Part shown: positions 7,863 through 17,192 of the stretch, one piece after another
How positions within the stretch are numbered: position 1 is the stretch's first letter
How the letters are laid out: each line of letters opens with the position of its first letter
NCBI GenBank assembly: GCA_016931785.1
Contig: JAFGED010000299.1
Location: 1-33,616 of the forward strand
DNA length: 33,616 nucleotides
Reading direction: 5' to 3'
DNA from: Anaerolineae bacterium
Lineage (GTDB): Bacteria > Chloroflexota > Anaerolineae > B4-G1
Made by a program: the position numbers and the translations under genes
Notes under the pieces: generated by a model
What the model was told of the DNA's origin: nothing
The model's input: only the letters and a program-made list of their open reading frames with translations
Database searches by the model: none

Positions 7863-8354
7863 ATGGTCGAGGTGACAGTCGACAGAATCCTGCTAAACCC
7901 GATAGCCGAGTACCGCGTGGTCATACTCAAGGAGATTGGCGTCGAACGGTACCTCCCTATCTACATCGGGCGTCCCGAGGCGGACGCAATTGCCATCTGC
8001 CTGCAAGGCCACGAACACAAACGCCCCATGACGCACGACCTGCTCAACAACATCATCACAGAGCTGGGCGGAGAGGTCTCTCACATCATCGTAAACGACA
8101 TGCGCGACGACACTTTCTACGCCCGCATCTATGTGAACGTGAACGGCCAGCAACTGGACATCGATTCGCGTCCATCCGATGCCATCGCGCTGGCGGTGCG
8201 CTGCGACGCCCCCATCTTTGTCGAAGATGAAGTCATAACCAAGACCGGCATCACGCCTGAGCCTGATATCAGCGAGGGCGTGGACGGCGAAGATTTGGAA
8301 GCCTTCCGCGATTTCGTGGACAGCCTAGATTTGGACGACCTGCCCATTCAATAA
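7863..8354 (+). CDS. Bifunctional nuclease family protein (DUF151)
   Basis: The 163-aa protein matches the BFN/DUF151 domain through nearly its whole length. The signature stretches are [14 protein letters not shown] (31-44), RPMTHDLL (54-61) and [13 protein letters not shown] (101-113), followed by an acidic tail that is common in this family. Members are small proteins reported to have nuclease activity in some organisms; the biological role in most bacteria is not settled. The ATG follows AGGAGG by 6 nt. It ends 11 bp before dnaB, so the two are probably one transcript, which suggests a link with DNA replication or repair. Confidence 0.9.
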   Translation: MVEVTVDRILLNPIAEYRVVILKEIGVERYLPIYIGRPEADAIAICLQGHEHKRPMTHDLLNNIITELGGEVSHIIVNDMRDDTFYARIYVNVNGQQLDIDSRPSDAIALAVRCDAPIFVEDEVITKTGITPEPDISEGVDGEDLEAFRDFVDSLDLDDLPIQ

Positions 8355-8365
8355 GGAAACCCCAC

Positions 8366-9709
8366 ATGGCGACGCCTGACAAGATGGTGCCCCACAACAT
8401 CGAGGCAGAGGAAGCCGTGCTGGGCTCCCTCCTCATCGACCCCGAAGCGCTGTTCCGCGTCTCCCCCTTCCTGAAGGGGGATGACTTCTATATCCAGAAA
8501 AACGCGTGGATCTATGACGCCATCCTGGCGCTCCACGAACGACGCGAGCCGATCGACTTTGTGACCCTGTGTGACGAGCTGGAACGACGGGAGCAACTGG
8601 AAGAGGTCGGGGGCGCTGCCTACATCACGCACCTGATCAACGCCGTCCCCAGCGCCATTCACGCTGAATCCTACGGCCGCATCGTCGAACAGGCCGCCCT
8701 GCGCAGACGGCTTATCGGTGCGGCCAGCCGGATCGCACAGCTGGCCTATCAAGAGGCAGAAGAGATCGACCAGACGGTGGACCAAGCCGAGCAGGCGCTC
8801 TTTCACGTCTCCCAGCGCCGGATCACGCGCGACCTGGCCCCGGTCCAGGACGTCATACGCCGCTACTATGATCGCATCGAGTACCTCTACGCGCACAGGG
8901 GCGAACCGCTGGGCATCCCCACCGGATTTACCGACATCGACCGGCTGCTAGGCGGGTTCCAGCGCTCTGACTTCATCATCATCGCCGCCAGGCCGTCAGT
9001 GGGCAAGACCAGCTTGTGCCTCTCGATGGCGCGAAACGCCGCCCGCTTCGGCCAGCGCGTGGCGATCTTTAGCCTGGAGATGTCAGCCGAGCAAATCGTG
9101 CAGCGCATTGTCTCGGCCGAGACCGGCATCGATACGCAGCGGCTGCGGCTGGGCGACTTGCGCGAGGACGAGTGGCCGCTCTTTGTCCAGGCCACCGGCA
9201 AACTGGCGGACCTGCCCATCTTTATCGACGACACCCCCTCGATCTCCGTCCTGCAACTGCGCACCAAGGCCCGCCGGCTGCACGCCGAGCACGGGCTCGA
9301 CTTGATCCTCCTGGACTATTTGCAGTTGATGTCGGGAGACGAGCGCTCCGAAAACCGGGTGCAGGAGGTCTCTTACATCTCGCGCTCGCTCAAGGCCGTC
9401 GCACGCGAGCTGGACGTGCCCGTGGTGGCCGCCTCGCAGCTCTCCCGCGCCGTCGAGCAGCGCACCGAAAAGCGCCCGATGCTGGCGGACCTACGCGAAA
9501 GCGGGAGCCTCGAACAGGACGCGGACGTGGTGATGTTCATCTACCGCGACGAACTCTACCACCCCGAGAGCGAGCAGCAAAACATCGCCGACATCATCAT
9601 CGCCAAGCACCGCAACGGCCCCACCGGAGTGGTCCAACTCTTCTTCCGCAAGCGATTGGCCCAGTTCCTGGACGCAGAGACGCGCCAGCAACCGGTGAAT
9701 CTAGAGTAA
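8366..9709 (+). CDS. dnaB: Replicative DNA helicase DnaB
   Basis: The 447-aa length is typical for DnaB. It has the helical N-terminal domain (about 8-110), a linker, and a RecA-like C-terminal domain with Walker A ARPSVGKT (208-215), the catalytic Glu in FSLEMS (about 238) and Walker [11 protein letters not shown] (313-322). It also has the conserved [11 protein letters not shown] and [13 protein letters not shown] stretches. DnaB is the hexameric helicase that unwinds DNA at the replication fork. No intein interrupts the usual insertion sites. It follows DUF151 closely and ends just before an intrinsic terminator, so it closes that transcription unit. Confidence 0.97.
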   Translation: MATPDKMVPHNIEAEEAVLGSLLIDPEALFRVSPFLKGDDFYIQKNAWIYDAILALHERREPIDFVTLCDELERREQLEEVGGAAYITHLINAVPSAIHAESYGRIVEQAALRRRLIGAASRIAQLAYQEAEEIDQTVDQAEQALFHVSQRRITRDLAPVQDVIRRYYDRIEYLYAHRGEPLGIPTGFTDIDRLLGGFQRSDFIIIAARPSVGKTSLCLSMARNAARFGQRVAIFSLEMSAEQIVQRIVSAETGIDTQRLRLGDLREDEWPLFVQATGKLADLPIFIDDTPSISVLQLRTKARRLHAEHGLDLILLDYLQLMSGDERSENRVQEVSYISRSLKAVARELDVPVVAASQLSRAVEQRTEKRPMLADLRESGSLEQDADVVMFIYRDELYHPESEQQNIADIIIAKHRNGPTGVVQLFFRKRLAQFLDAETRQQPVNLE

Positions 9710-9722
9710 CACGTTCGATGAC

Positions 9723-9748
9723 GCCAAGAGAAGCAGCTCTTGGCTTTT
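9723..9748 (+). terminator. Intrinsic terminator after dnaB
   Basis: GCCAAGAG (9723-9730) pairs perfectly with CTCTTGGC (9737-9744) around AAGCAG, and TTTT follows directly. It lies 14 bp after the dnaB stop and 42 bp before the purD start, so purD is probably expressed separately or by read-through. Confidence 0.75.
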
Positions 9749-9789
9749 CCGTGAGGGTAAACCAAAAGTTTCAAAGGAGGCAACACCCC

Positions 9790-11061
9790 ATGCGCATTCT
9801 AGTCGTCGGCTCAGGCGGGCGCGAACACACGCTGACCTGGAAAATCGCTCAATCGCCCCAGGTTGACACACTCTTCGTTGCGCCGGGCAACGGCGGCACG
9901 GCCGAGATCGCGGAAAACGTCGCCGTCGCCGACACCGACATCCCTGCCCTGGTCGATTTCGCCAAGAAGGGGCACATCGACCTGACGGTAGTAGGGCCGG
10001 AAGCCCCGCTGGTCGCCGGGCTGGTCGATGCCTTCAACGCGGCCGGCCTGCGCGTCTTCGGGCCGACCTCGGCGGCAGCCCAATTGGAGGGATCGAAAGC
10101 CTTCTCCAAGCGTTTCCTGATCGAGGAGGGCATCCCCTCCGGCGTGGGCGCCATCTTTCACGATTACGACGCGGCGCTGGCCTACCTGCACGGACAAAAA
10201 GCCCCCATCGTGGTCAAGGCCAGTGGGCTGGCAGCGGGCAAAGGCGTGTTCGTCTGCGCGACGATGGAGGAAGCGGAGAATGCGCTGCAGCAGACGATGG
10301 AGGAGCGCGTGTTTGGCGCGGCGGGCGACGAGGCGCTGATCGAGGACTGCCTGGCAGGCGAGGAGGTATCGCTGCTGGCCTTTTCCGATGGAAAGACGGT
10401 GGTACCCATGATCCCCGCCCGCGATTACAAGCGCGTGGGCGATGGGGACGCGGGACCGAACACAGGCGGGATGGGATGCTACGCTCCCTCCCCCTACCTG
10501 CCGCCGGAGGTGATCGCGGAAGCACACAGGCGTGTCCTGCAGCCGACGGTGGACGGCATGCGAGGCCGGGGGACGCCCTACGTGGGCGTGCTCTACGCCG
10601 GGCTGATGCTCACCGAGCGTGGCATGCGCGTGCTGGAGTTCAACTGCCGCTTTGGCGATCCCGAGACCCAGGTGCTGCTGCCGCTGCTGGAAAACGACCT
10701 GGTCGATATCTTCCTGGCCTGCGCCGAGGGACGGCTGAGCGAGATCGACGTGCGCTGGAAACCCGCCCACGCGGTCTGCGTGGTCAAGGCCTCGGGCGGC
10801 TATCCCGGCACATATGAAAAGGGCAAGCCGATCACGGGTGTCGCGGAGGCAAACGCGCTGCCCGATACCGTCGTCTTTCAAGCGGGAACAAAGCTGGCGG
10901 GCGGCAAGCTGATCACGGCGGGCGGGCGCGTGCTGGCGGTGACGTCTATCGGCGCCAGCCTGGAACAGGCCCGCACAAAGGCCTACCAGGGCGTCGCGTG
11001 CATTGATTTTGAGGGCGCGCAAAACCGCAGCGACATCGCGGCAGGAGCACCGCCCTCCTAA
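9790..11061 (+). CDS. purD: Phosphoribosylamine-glycine ligase (GAR synthetase)
   Basis: The 423-aa protein is a standard-length PurD. It has the N-terminal MRILVVGSGGREHTL, VVGPEAPLVAGL, an ATP-grasp region with KASGLAAGKGVFV, and the conserved NTGGMGCYAP and LEFNCRFGDPETQ stretches. It joins phosphoribosylamine to glycine with ATP, the second step of purine synthesis, in the cytosol. The ATG at 9790 is chosen over upstream in-frame codons that fall inside dnaB, because AAGGAGG lies 9 nt before it and homology starts there. purN, the next step, lies 3.2 kb downstream, separated by a membrane protein gene and a sensor kinase gene. Confidence 0.97.
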   Translation: MRILVVGSGGREHTLTWKIAQSPQVDTLFVAPGNGGTAEIAENVAVADTDIPALVDFAKKGHIDLTVVGPEAPLVAGLVDAFNAAGLRVFGPTSAAAQLEGSKAFSKRFLIEEGIPSGVGAIFHDYDAALAYLHGQKAPIVVKASGLAAGKGVFVCATMEEAENALQQTMEERVFGAAGDEALIEDCLAGEEVSLLAFSDGKTVVPMIPARDYKRVGDGDAGPNTGGMGCYAPSPYLPPEVIAEAHRRVLQPTVDGMRGRGTPYVGVLYAGLMLTERGMRVLEFNCRFGDPETQVLLPLLENDLVDIFLACAEGRLSEIDVRWKPAHAVCVVKASGGYPGTYEKGKPITGVAEANALPDTVVFQAGTKLAGGKLITAGGRVLAVTSIGASLEQARTKAYQGVACIDFEGAQNRSDIAAGAPPS

Positions 11062-11239
11062 GAGAATACCTTTCCGCAGCGGCACGATGAAAAACACCTT
11101 CGAGTCCTTTAAAAGGCGATCAGGATAAGCCTTTACAGGCCTGAACCAGCTAGAATCGGCATGTCGTTACGCAATCTGGATCAAGGCGCAGGGAGTAATT
11201 TTCTTGCAAATCCCAAGTAGCCCTATTGAGGCAACGCCG

Positions 11240-11833
11240 ATGGCTCAAGAACACGTCGAACACCAGGCTGATACAAAGATCGACGCGACCATATCGTCTC
11301 TGTGGGCAAACGTGTTCGGCTTGATATTTCTGGGAATAACGACCGGGGGATTCGGCGCGTTGTACCTGTTCACCGGGCACACAATCTCGCTGAGACCCAA
11401 CCTTCTCGCACTGGCGACATTCGCACTGGCGCTCGGCCTTGGCGGTCTGGCCCACGAAGTGCTCCACGCGTTGGGTTGGATGCTTTTCGGACGGGTGCCG
11501 TATGAGGCGATCAAGTTCGGGTTCAGTTGGCAAGGCCTGATGCCCTACACACATTGCAAGATGCCTTTGAAACCTTCCGCGTACCGCATCGGCTCGCTGC
11601 TTCCCGGCGCCGTCACCGGATTGCTGCCCGGCATCGTCGGCCTGGCGTTAGGCAGCTTGTGGCTGACCATGCTGGGCGCGGTGCTTCTCGGCGCAGCAGG
11701 AGGAGACATATTGGTACTGTGGGAGATTCGCTCCGTTCCATCCAACGCCAGCATCCTAGACCATCCCACCAAGACCGGATGCGAGGTGCTAGGTAGGGTT
11801 GACATTAGGCCTGGCAACGGCGCGGCATCTTGA
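11240..11833 (+). CDS. DUF3267-type membrane protein (putative zinc metallopeptidase)
   Basis: The 197-aa protein has several hydrophobic segments (about 23-46, 55-82 and 115-165). An HEVLH motif (72-76), the HExxH form expected for zinc binding, lies within the second. The C-terminal part has GGDILVLWEIRSVPSNASILDHPTKTGCEV, which fits the DUF3267 family. Substrate and activity are unknown. The ATG at 11240 with GAGG 8 nt upstream is preferred to a TTG at 11204. A 178-bp gap after purD holds only a weak AAAGGC/GCCTTT stem (11112-11134), and no clear promoter was seen there. Confidence 0.8.
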   Translation: MAQEHVEHQADTKIDATISSLWANVFGLIFLGITTGGFGALYLFTGHTISLRPNLLALATFALALGLGGLAHEVLHALGWMLFGRVPYEAIKFGFSWQGLMPYTHCKMPLKPSAYRIGSLLPGAVTGLLPGIVGLALGSLWLTMLGAVLLGAAGGDILVLWEIRSVPSNASILDHPTKTGCEVLGRVDIRPGNGAAS

Positions 11834-11904
11834 GAATCTCGCTGGAATTGCACGGGGAAGGACCCAATGTCAACACAGCCTAGTCGAATGAGGAGAACGG
11901 TGCA

Positions 11905-14217
11905 ATGACGCTGCGGAACAGAACGTTGGTCAGCATTGGCCTAACCGTGGCTCTCTTGATCGCCGGACTCTACGTCATCTCACGCACCATCGTACTGGAC
12001 GGCTTTGCCAAGCTGGAAGAAGAGGACGTACAGCAAAACCTCGAACGCGTGCTAACCTCCGTTCGAAACGACGTCGACACACTAGACGCGCTGACTTTCG
12101 ACTGGGCTGCTCGGGATGAGAGCTACGAATTCATCGAGGACGTCAATCAGGATTACATCGACTCCAACCTGGTGGACGAGACCTTTCCCAACGCGCGGCT
12201 CAACTTTATCCTGTACGTCGACACCGACGGCGCCTTGGTCTATGGCAAAGGCTACGATCTGCAAAGCAAGGAGCCGATCCCCATTCCAGGGAACCTGCTC
12301 GAACACGCCACGGGCGATGTTCCACTGGCACGACACACCGAGACCGATGGCGTCGTCAAGGGCCTGATCATCCTTGAAGAAGGCCCCCTCATCGTGGCCT
12401 CGCGCCCGATCCTGACCAGCGAAGAGGAAGGGCCTATCCGGGGGGCCCTTATCATGGCCCGCCACCTGGACGACGCTGAGATCGAACTGCTGGCAGAAAG
12501 CACGTCGATCCCCTTCACCTCGGCCCTCCTTGAAGAAGCGCCAGAAATCCTGCGCAAACCGCTTTCGGCGGAAGGTGTTACGCTAGTGCGACGGCTGGGC
12601 ACAGACACCATCGCCGGGTACACGCGACTCGACGACATCTATGGCCAGCCAGCGCTCGTACTGGAGTTACAGACGTCCAGGGACATCTACCAACAGGGAG
12701 AACGCAGCATATCCTACTTCATGCTATCCCTGGTGGGAGCCGGGCTGATCTTTGGCCTGGTGGCACTTTTGATCCTGGAGAGGCCGTTATTGGCGCGACT
12801 GACGGGCCTCAACTCGGACGTCGAACGCATCGGCGCGACCGGAGACCTATCGAAACGCGTGCCCGTCTCCGGCAAGGACGAGCTATCCAGCCTGGCGCGC
12901 TCCATCAACAGCATGCTGACCAGGCTGGAGGCGGCCCACATCGAACATGAGAAAGCGGAGATAACCCTGAGGCAGCACGCATTCACGCTGTCCCAACTCA
13001 ACCAACTCGGGCAACAACTCACCGCCTCACTCAACCAGTATCAGATCGTAGAACAACTGTCGCGAATCGTCACGGAGGTCATCGCCGTAGAAGGCGTGTC
13101 GGTGTGGCTGCTGGATGAAGAACAAAAAGACGAGTTGGTCTGTTGGGCCGCCTGCAACCAACTGGGGGTCGAGCCGGACCAGTCGCCGGTCGGTTTGCAC
13201 GTGCGCGCCGACCAGGGCGTCGTTGGCTGGGTCATGCAGCACAAAGAGCGCGTCATCATCTCCGATGCCGCCAGTGACGACCGCTTTTTCGCCGGAGTCG
13301 ACGAACAGACCCGCTTCCAGACGCGCTCCCTGCTCGCAGTCCCCCTCCAGGTACGCGGTTCTATCATCGGCGCGCTGGAGATGGTCAACAAAGTCGTAGG
13401 GCCGTTCACGGAGGACGACCTGAACCTGACGGAGGCCCTGGCCGCTTCGGTCGCCATCGCCATCAACAACGCGCGCCTGATCGGCGAGCTGCGGCAATAC
13501 ACGGTGGAGCTGGAAAGGCAGAATGCCGAGCTGGACGCTTTCGCGCACACCGTGGCCCATGATCTCAAGAACCCGCTGGGCGCGCTGACGGCCTTTAGCA
13601 CGATGCTCGAAACCGAAGGCGCTCAAATGAAGCCCCATGAAATCCTGCAAGACATGCACGTCATCACAAAGAACGCCCAGAGGACGGCCAACATCGTCGA
13701 CGAACTGCTGTTACTGGCCAGCGTGCGCAAGCAAGAAGAGATCGAATGCCGTCCGCTGGACATGGCCCCCATCGTCTCCGAAGCGACGGAGCGGCTGAGC
13801 GGGATGATCGCGGAACACCAAGGCGAGATATCCACGTCCGACGAGTGGCCGGTGGCTGTGGGTTACAGCCCGTGGGTACAAGAAGTATGGGTCAATTACG
13901 TCAGCAACGCCCTCAAGTACGGTGGCCGGCCGCCGCGCGTCGAGCTGGGAGCGACGCCGCAGGACGGCGTGGTGCGTTTCTGGGTGCGCGATAACGGCGC
14001 AGGCCTCACCGCAGAGGAACAAGAACGCCTCTTCACCGAGTTCACGCGCCTCCACCAGGTGCGCGCCGAGGGGTACGGCCTGGGCCTGTCTATCGTCCGG
14101 CGTATCATCGAAAAACTGGGAGGAGACGTGGGCGTCGAGAGCGAGATAGGAAAAGGCAGCACCTTTTACTTTACGCTGCCGAGCAGCGAATCACGACAAA
14201 CTGAGGAGCACTCATGA
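11905..14217 (+). CDS. Membrane sensor histidine kinase CHASE4-HAMP-GAF-HisKA-HATPase
   Basis: The 770-aa protein has a transmembrane helix (about 8-28), an extracytoplasmic CHASE4-like sensor domain (about 30-262, with the FDWAARDESYEFI stretch), and a second transmembrane helix (about 268-291). A HAMP domain (about 292-345), a GAF domain (about 375-525) and a HisKA domain with His552 in AHDLKNPLGA follow. The ATPase domain has N box NYVSNALKYGG (664-674), G1 DNGAG and G2 GYGLGLS. All catalytic boxes are present, so it should be active. The ATG follows GAGGAG by 9 nt. Its stop overlaps the purN start as ATGA, so kinase and purN are probably translated from one message. No cognate receiver is beside it. 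Confidence 0.92.
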   Translation: MTLRNRTLVSIGLTVALLIAGLYVISRTIVLDGFAKLEEEDVQQNLERVLTSVRNDVDTLDALTFDWAARDESYEFIEDVNQDYIDSNLVDETFPNARLNFILYVDTDGALVYGKGYDLQSKEPIPIPGNLLEHATGDVPLARHTETDGVVKGLIILEEGPLIVASRPILTSEEEGPIRGALIMARHLDDAEIELLAESTSIPFTSALLEEAPEILRKPLSAEGVTLVRRLGTDTIAGYTRLDDIYGQPALVLELQTSRDIYQQGERSISYFMLSLVGAGLIFGLVALLILERPLLARLTGLNSDVERIGATGDLSKRVPVSGKDELSSLARSINSMLTRLEAAHIEHEKAEITLRQHAFTLSQLNQLGQQLTASLNQYQIVEQLSRIVTEVIAVEGVSVWLLDEEQKDELVCWAACNQLGVEPDQSPVGLHVRADQGVVGWVMQHKERVIISDAASDDRFFAGVDEQTRFQTRSLLAVPLQVRGSIIGALEMVNKVVGPFTEDDLNLTEALAASVAIAINNARLIGELRQYTVELERQNAELDAFAHTVAHDLKNPLGALTAFSTMLETEGAQMKPHEILQDMHVITKNAQRTANIVDELLLLASVRKQEEIECRPLDMAPIVSEATERLSGMIAEHQGEISTSDEWPVAVGYSPWVQEVWVNYVSNALKYGGRPPRVELGATPQDGVVRFWVRDNGAGLTAEEQERLFTEFTRLHQVRAEGYGLGLSIVRRIIEKLGGDVGVESEIGKGSTFYFTLPSSESRQTEEHS

Positions 14218-14828
14218 CACGCATCGCCGTCCTGATCTCCGGCTCTGGTACCAACCTGGAAGCCATCCTGCAAGCCATCGAGGAGGGAAAACTCCCTGGC
14301 GTCGAAGCGGCGCTGGTCGTCTCCAACCGGCGGGATGCTTACGGCATCAAGCGGGCCATCAAGCACGGCGTGCCGGTGATCTACTTTCCCCTGGCTCCGT
14401 ACACCGAGGCGGGCCGCTCGCGCCGCGAGTACGACGCCGATCTGGCATCCATCGTCCGTTCCTTCGGCGTCACCTGGATCGCGCAGGCCGGGTGGATGCA
14501 CGTGTTCTCCAACGCCTTCCTCGCGCACTTCCCCTCGCAGGTGATCAACCTGCACCCCGCCCTGCCGGGCACCTTCCCCGGCACGCACGGCATCGAGCGC
14601 GCTTACGAGGCATACCAGAAAGGCGAGATCGCACACACCGGCGTGATGGTGCACCTGGTGCCCGACGAGGGGGTGGATGTCGGGCCGATCGTTGTGCAAG
14701 AGATCGTGCCAATCACCCCCGAGGACAGTCTGGACGACCTGGAGGAGCGCATTCATACAGTAGAGCACCGGCTGTTCGTGAAGGCATTATACGACCTGCT
14801 GTGCCAAGGCGAGCCGCCGGGGGTATAA
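14214..14828 (+). CDS. purN: Phosphoribosylglycinamide formyltransferase
   Basis: The 204-aa protein is a typical PurN, which transfers a formyl group from 10-formyl-tetrahydrofolate to GAR in purine synthesis. It has the N-terminal ISGSGTNLEAIL, the catalytic INLHPALPGTFPG (Asn112, His114), and HLVPDEGVDVGPIV with the probable catalytic Asp155. No residue expected to be essential is missing. The start overlaps the stop of the sensor kinase gene as ATGA. It ends 50 bp before the convergent ABC permease gene, and no clear terminator was seen between them. Confidence 0.96.
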   Translation: MTRIAVLISGSGTNLEAILQAIEEGKLPGVEAALVVSNRRDAYGIKRAIKHGVPVIYFPLAPYTEAGRSRREYDADLASIVRSFGVTWIAQAGWMHVFSNAFLAHFPSQVINLHPALPGTFPGTHGIERAYEAYQKGEIAHTGVMVHLVPDEGVDVGPIVVQEIVPITPEDSLDDLEERIHTVEHRLFVKALYDLLCQGEPPGV

Positions 14829-14878
14829 TGCGCAAAACGTAATACGTGAATCATGCCTCCGACCTCACGCATCACGAA

Positions 14879-15994
14879 TCAATCCAGACTCCGCCCCAGG
14901 CTGCGCACGGCGACAATCGTGACCAACACCCCGATCGCGGCCATCACCGCCGCGTGCGGCCACAGCACGTCCAACCCCGCCCCCTTGAGCATCACCCCGC
15001 GGATGATCTCCAAGTAATGGCTAAAAGGCACCACCTGCGCGATCGCCTGCAACGCCAGCGGCAAGTTCTTGATCCGCACCATGTAGCCGGAAAAGGTCAT
15101 GTCGAGCATCGCCAGGACAAAGACGAGCAAGATAGCCTGCTGCTGCGTGCGGGCGATGGAAGAGATCAAGAACCCGTAGCCAATCTCGGCGACGACAAAC
15201 ACCAGCGTCAGGGCTAGGAGCAGCCATAGCGATCCCTGCAGCGGCACCCCGAAGGCAAAAACAGTGATGGCCAACAGACACAAAAAGTTCACTGTCCCGA
15301 CGATGAGCGCCGGGATCGCCTTGCCGACGATCAACTCGAGTCGCCGCAGGGGCACCACCATCAACTGCTCCAACGTCCCCAACTCCCGCTCGCGGGCCAA
15401 CCCGATGGAGGTGATGGTGAGCGTCACCTGATAGATGATAAAGCCCACCTGCGCCGGCATCGAAAAGAGACGGGCGTTGAGCTCGGGATTGAAGCGCACC
15501 GTGGCGCGTAGGTCGACGGGGGAAATCGCAGTCAATCCGCGTTCCGCGGCCCGGTCGGCGGCAAACCCGAGGATAGCCCCATTGGCTGCCCGCAGGGCAA
15601 TCGAACCAGGGAGGCTGTTGCTCGCGTCAGCGGCAAGCTGCACGTGAGGTTCCGCCCACGCGTCGGCCAAATGAGTGGCAAAGCCCTCGGGAATGACGAC
15701 GGCAAGCGTGGCTTCTCCTTGATCGAGCAAAAAGTGAGACTCCTCCAACGTCTTGGGGAAATGGCAGACGTTCAGTTCCCGCTGGTTATCCAACATGGCG
15801 ACGAGCCTGCGGCTCTCTGCAGAACGATCGAAATCCAACACCGCCACACACAGGTCAGAGATGCGGGAACCGGTCGCCTGCGCCAGCAAGATCAACTGCA
15901 GGATGGGTAACGTGAGAATAAAAGCCGTCATCACCCGGTCACGCAAGAACTGGATGAACTCTTTCAGCACTAGACCCCAGACACGCAGAAACAC
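14879..15994 (-). CDS. ABC-2 type permease (YhhJ/YbhR-like), second of a pair
   Basis: The 371-aa protein has the ABC-2 plan: one N-terminal membrane helix (about 20-42), a large extracytoplasmic domain, and five C-terminal helices with the ARERELGTLEQLMVVPLRRLELIVGK stretch (typically RERExGTxEQLxVTP). Such permeases export drugs, lipids or polysaccharides with a separate ATPase. The start is uncertain: GTG at 15994 lies 4 nt after GGAGG and 14 bp after the upstream permease stop, while the longer open frame would overlap that gene deeply. It is the last gene of the long minus-strand run and converges on purN. No ATP-binding subunit gene is adjacent. Confidence 0.88.
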   Translation of the reverse strand: MFLRVWGLVLKEFIQFLRDRVMTAFILTLPILQLILLAQATGSRISDLCVAVLDFDRSAESRRLVAMLDNQRELNVCHFPKTLEESHFLLDQGEATLAVVIPEGFATHLADAWAEPHVQLAADASNSLPGSIALRAANGAILGFAADRAAERGLTAISPVDLRATVRFNPELNARLFSMPAQVGFIIYQVTLTITSIGLARERELGTLEQLMVVPLRRLELIVGKAIPALIVGTVNFLCLLAITVFAFGVPLQGSLWLLLALTLVFVVAEIGYGFLISSIARTQQQAILLVFVLAMLDMTFSGYMVRIKNLPLALQAIAQVVPFSHYLEIIRGVMLKGAGLDVLWPHAAVMAAIGVLVTIVAVRSLGRSLD

Positions 15995-16008
15995 AAAACC
16001 TCCACGCC

Positions 16009-17121
16009 TCAACGAATCTTTTTCCTGAGCAACGCCAAACTGCCCGCCAGTGAGACGACACCCGTCCCCAACAGAATCGATGCCTGCCTCCAAAGGGAAC
16101 CCACGCCCAATCCCTTTAGAAACACACCGCGGCAGATGGCGATAAAATGCGTAGTGGGCAGGGCATAAGCGACCGCTTGCGCGATAGGCTCATCAGAGAC
16201 TGGGGTGATAAGGCCGGCAAGGAAAAAGCTGGGGATGAAAAAGATCATCAGCACGAGGAACATTGCCGTCTGCTGGTTGCGCACAAAGTTGGCTACCAGC
16301 AGGCTGACCCCCATGCTGGCAAACAGGTAAACAGCGGCGAGCAGGAGAAAATCGAGGTACCCGCCGCGGAAAGGGACGCGAAACCATTGCATAGCGATGA
16401 ACCAAGCAACCACAAGGCTCGCCATACCGCCGATCACATAGGCGGCCAGCTTTCCGACCAGGTACTCAGTTCTGCGAACCGGCGTGGCGATCAACCCCTC
16501 GAAAGAACCGGTCTCCTTCTCGCGGGCCAGCGCCAACGTCAAGGCCAGCGCGGGCATGCACATAATGACGGCCAGCATACCAGGCACCATGCTGACCAGC
16601 GACTTGAGCGTCTCATTGTACCAGGCGCGGTCGTCGACGCGAAGCCCAATCCCGACGTCGACCGAGCGCTGGCCCAAGAGATCGGCGACGAAATCGGTCA
16701 CGCGCTGTTGCAGCAGGCCGAGCGTCTGGCCGGCGGTGATCGAATCGGAGCCATCGACGATGCACTGCATCTCGGCCGGTCCTCCTGCCAGCGCCGCATC
16801 GGTAAAACCGTGGGGAATGACGAGCACCAAATCGGCTGCGCCGCGGACAAGCAAAGGCTCAACCTCCTCGCTCCGCTGCAGGTAGGCGACAATGACAAAA
16901 TCCTCGTCGGCGCTGAGGCTGGCGATGAAATCGCGCGACAGCGAGGTGCGATCCATATCTTGGACGGCAACGTTGATCCGTCCCACATCTAGGGCGAAAA
17001 CATAGGAAAGAGTGACCAACAAAAAAGCTGGGGCAACGGTCACGAGGAAAAGGATGCGCGCATCGCGCGTGATGTGGCGGAGCTCTTTACGAATGACAGC
17101 CAGCAGCCGGGAGATGGACAT
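16009..17121 (-). CDS. ABC-2 type permease, first of a pair
   Basis: The 370-aa protein has the same architecture as its downstream partner: MSISRLLAVIRKELRHITRDARIL before the first helix, an extracytoplasmic domain (about 45-185), then five helices and the AREKETGSFEGLIATPVRRTEYLVGKL stretch. The two would form a heterodimeric channel. ATG at 17121 is preferred because the IRKEL amphipathic start is typical; upstream in-frame codons (17151, 17175) would encode low-complexity sequence from a repeat-like stretch. No good ribosome site was seen. It follows the alpha/beta hydrolase gene by 71 bp. No ABC ATPase gene lies in this window near either permease. Confidence 0.88.
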   Translation of the reverse strand: MSISRLLAVIRKELRHITRDARILFLVTVAPAFLLVTLSYVFALDVGRINVAVQDMDRTSLSRDFIASLSADEDFVIVAYLQRSEEVEPLLVRGAADLVLVIPHGFTDAALAGGPAEMQCIVDGSDSITAGQTLGLLQQRVTDFVADLLGQRSVDVGIGLRVDDRAWYNETLKSLVSMVPGMLAVIMCMPALALTLALAREKETGSFEGLIATPVRRTEYLVGKLAAYVIGGMASLVVAWFIAMQWFRVPFRGGYLDFLLLAAVYLFASMGVSLLVANFVRNQQTAMFLVLMIFFIPSFFLAGLITPVSDEPIAQAVAYALPTTHFIAICRGVFLKGLGVGSLWRQASILLGTGVVSLAGSLALLRKKIR

Positions 17122-17125
17122 GTTC

Positions 17126-17186
17126 GCAATTAGCGGCAAGCAATCAGCCATTAGCAGCCAAAAGCCAACGGCCACCAGCTAATTGC
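17126..17186. repeat. Repeat-like spacer with 9-bp inverted repeat
   Basis: The gap between the hydrolase and permease genes is made of degenerate GGCTnnT-type units (minus strand). Perfect 9-bp inverted ends GCAATTAGC (17126-17134) and GCTAATTGC (17178-17186) bound it. It resembles short interspersed repeats rather than a terminator, since no T-run follows. Confidence 0.45.
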
Positions 17187-17192
17187 CAGTAT

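Noticed and set aside
7543-7875. Open frame on the plus strand upstream of DUF151
   Set aside because: It covers promoter and palindromes, shows no family likeness, and overlaps the DUF151 start; it is probably non-coding leader.
11112-11134. AAAGGC/GCCTTT stem after purD as a terminator
   Set aside because: Short stem, 11-nt loop and only a brief T stretch; not convincing.
14823-14828. TATAAT at the end of purN as a promoter
   Set aside because: No -35 box lies at a suitable distance and the only gene downstream is on the opposite strand.
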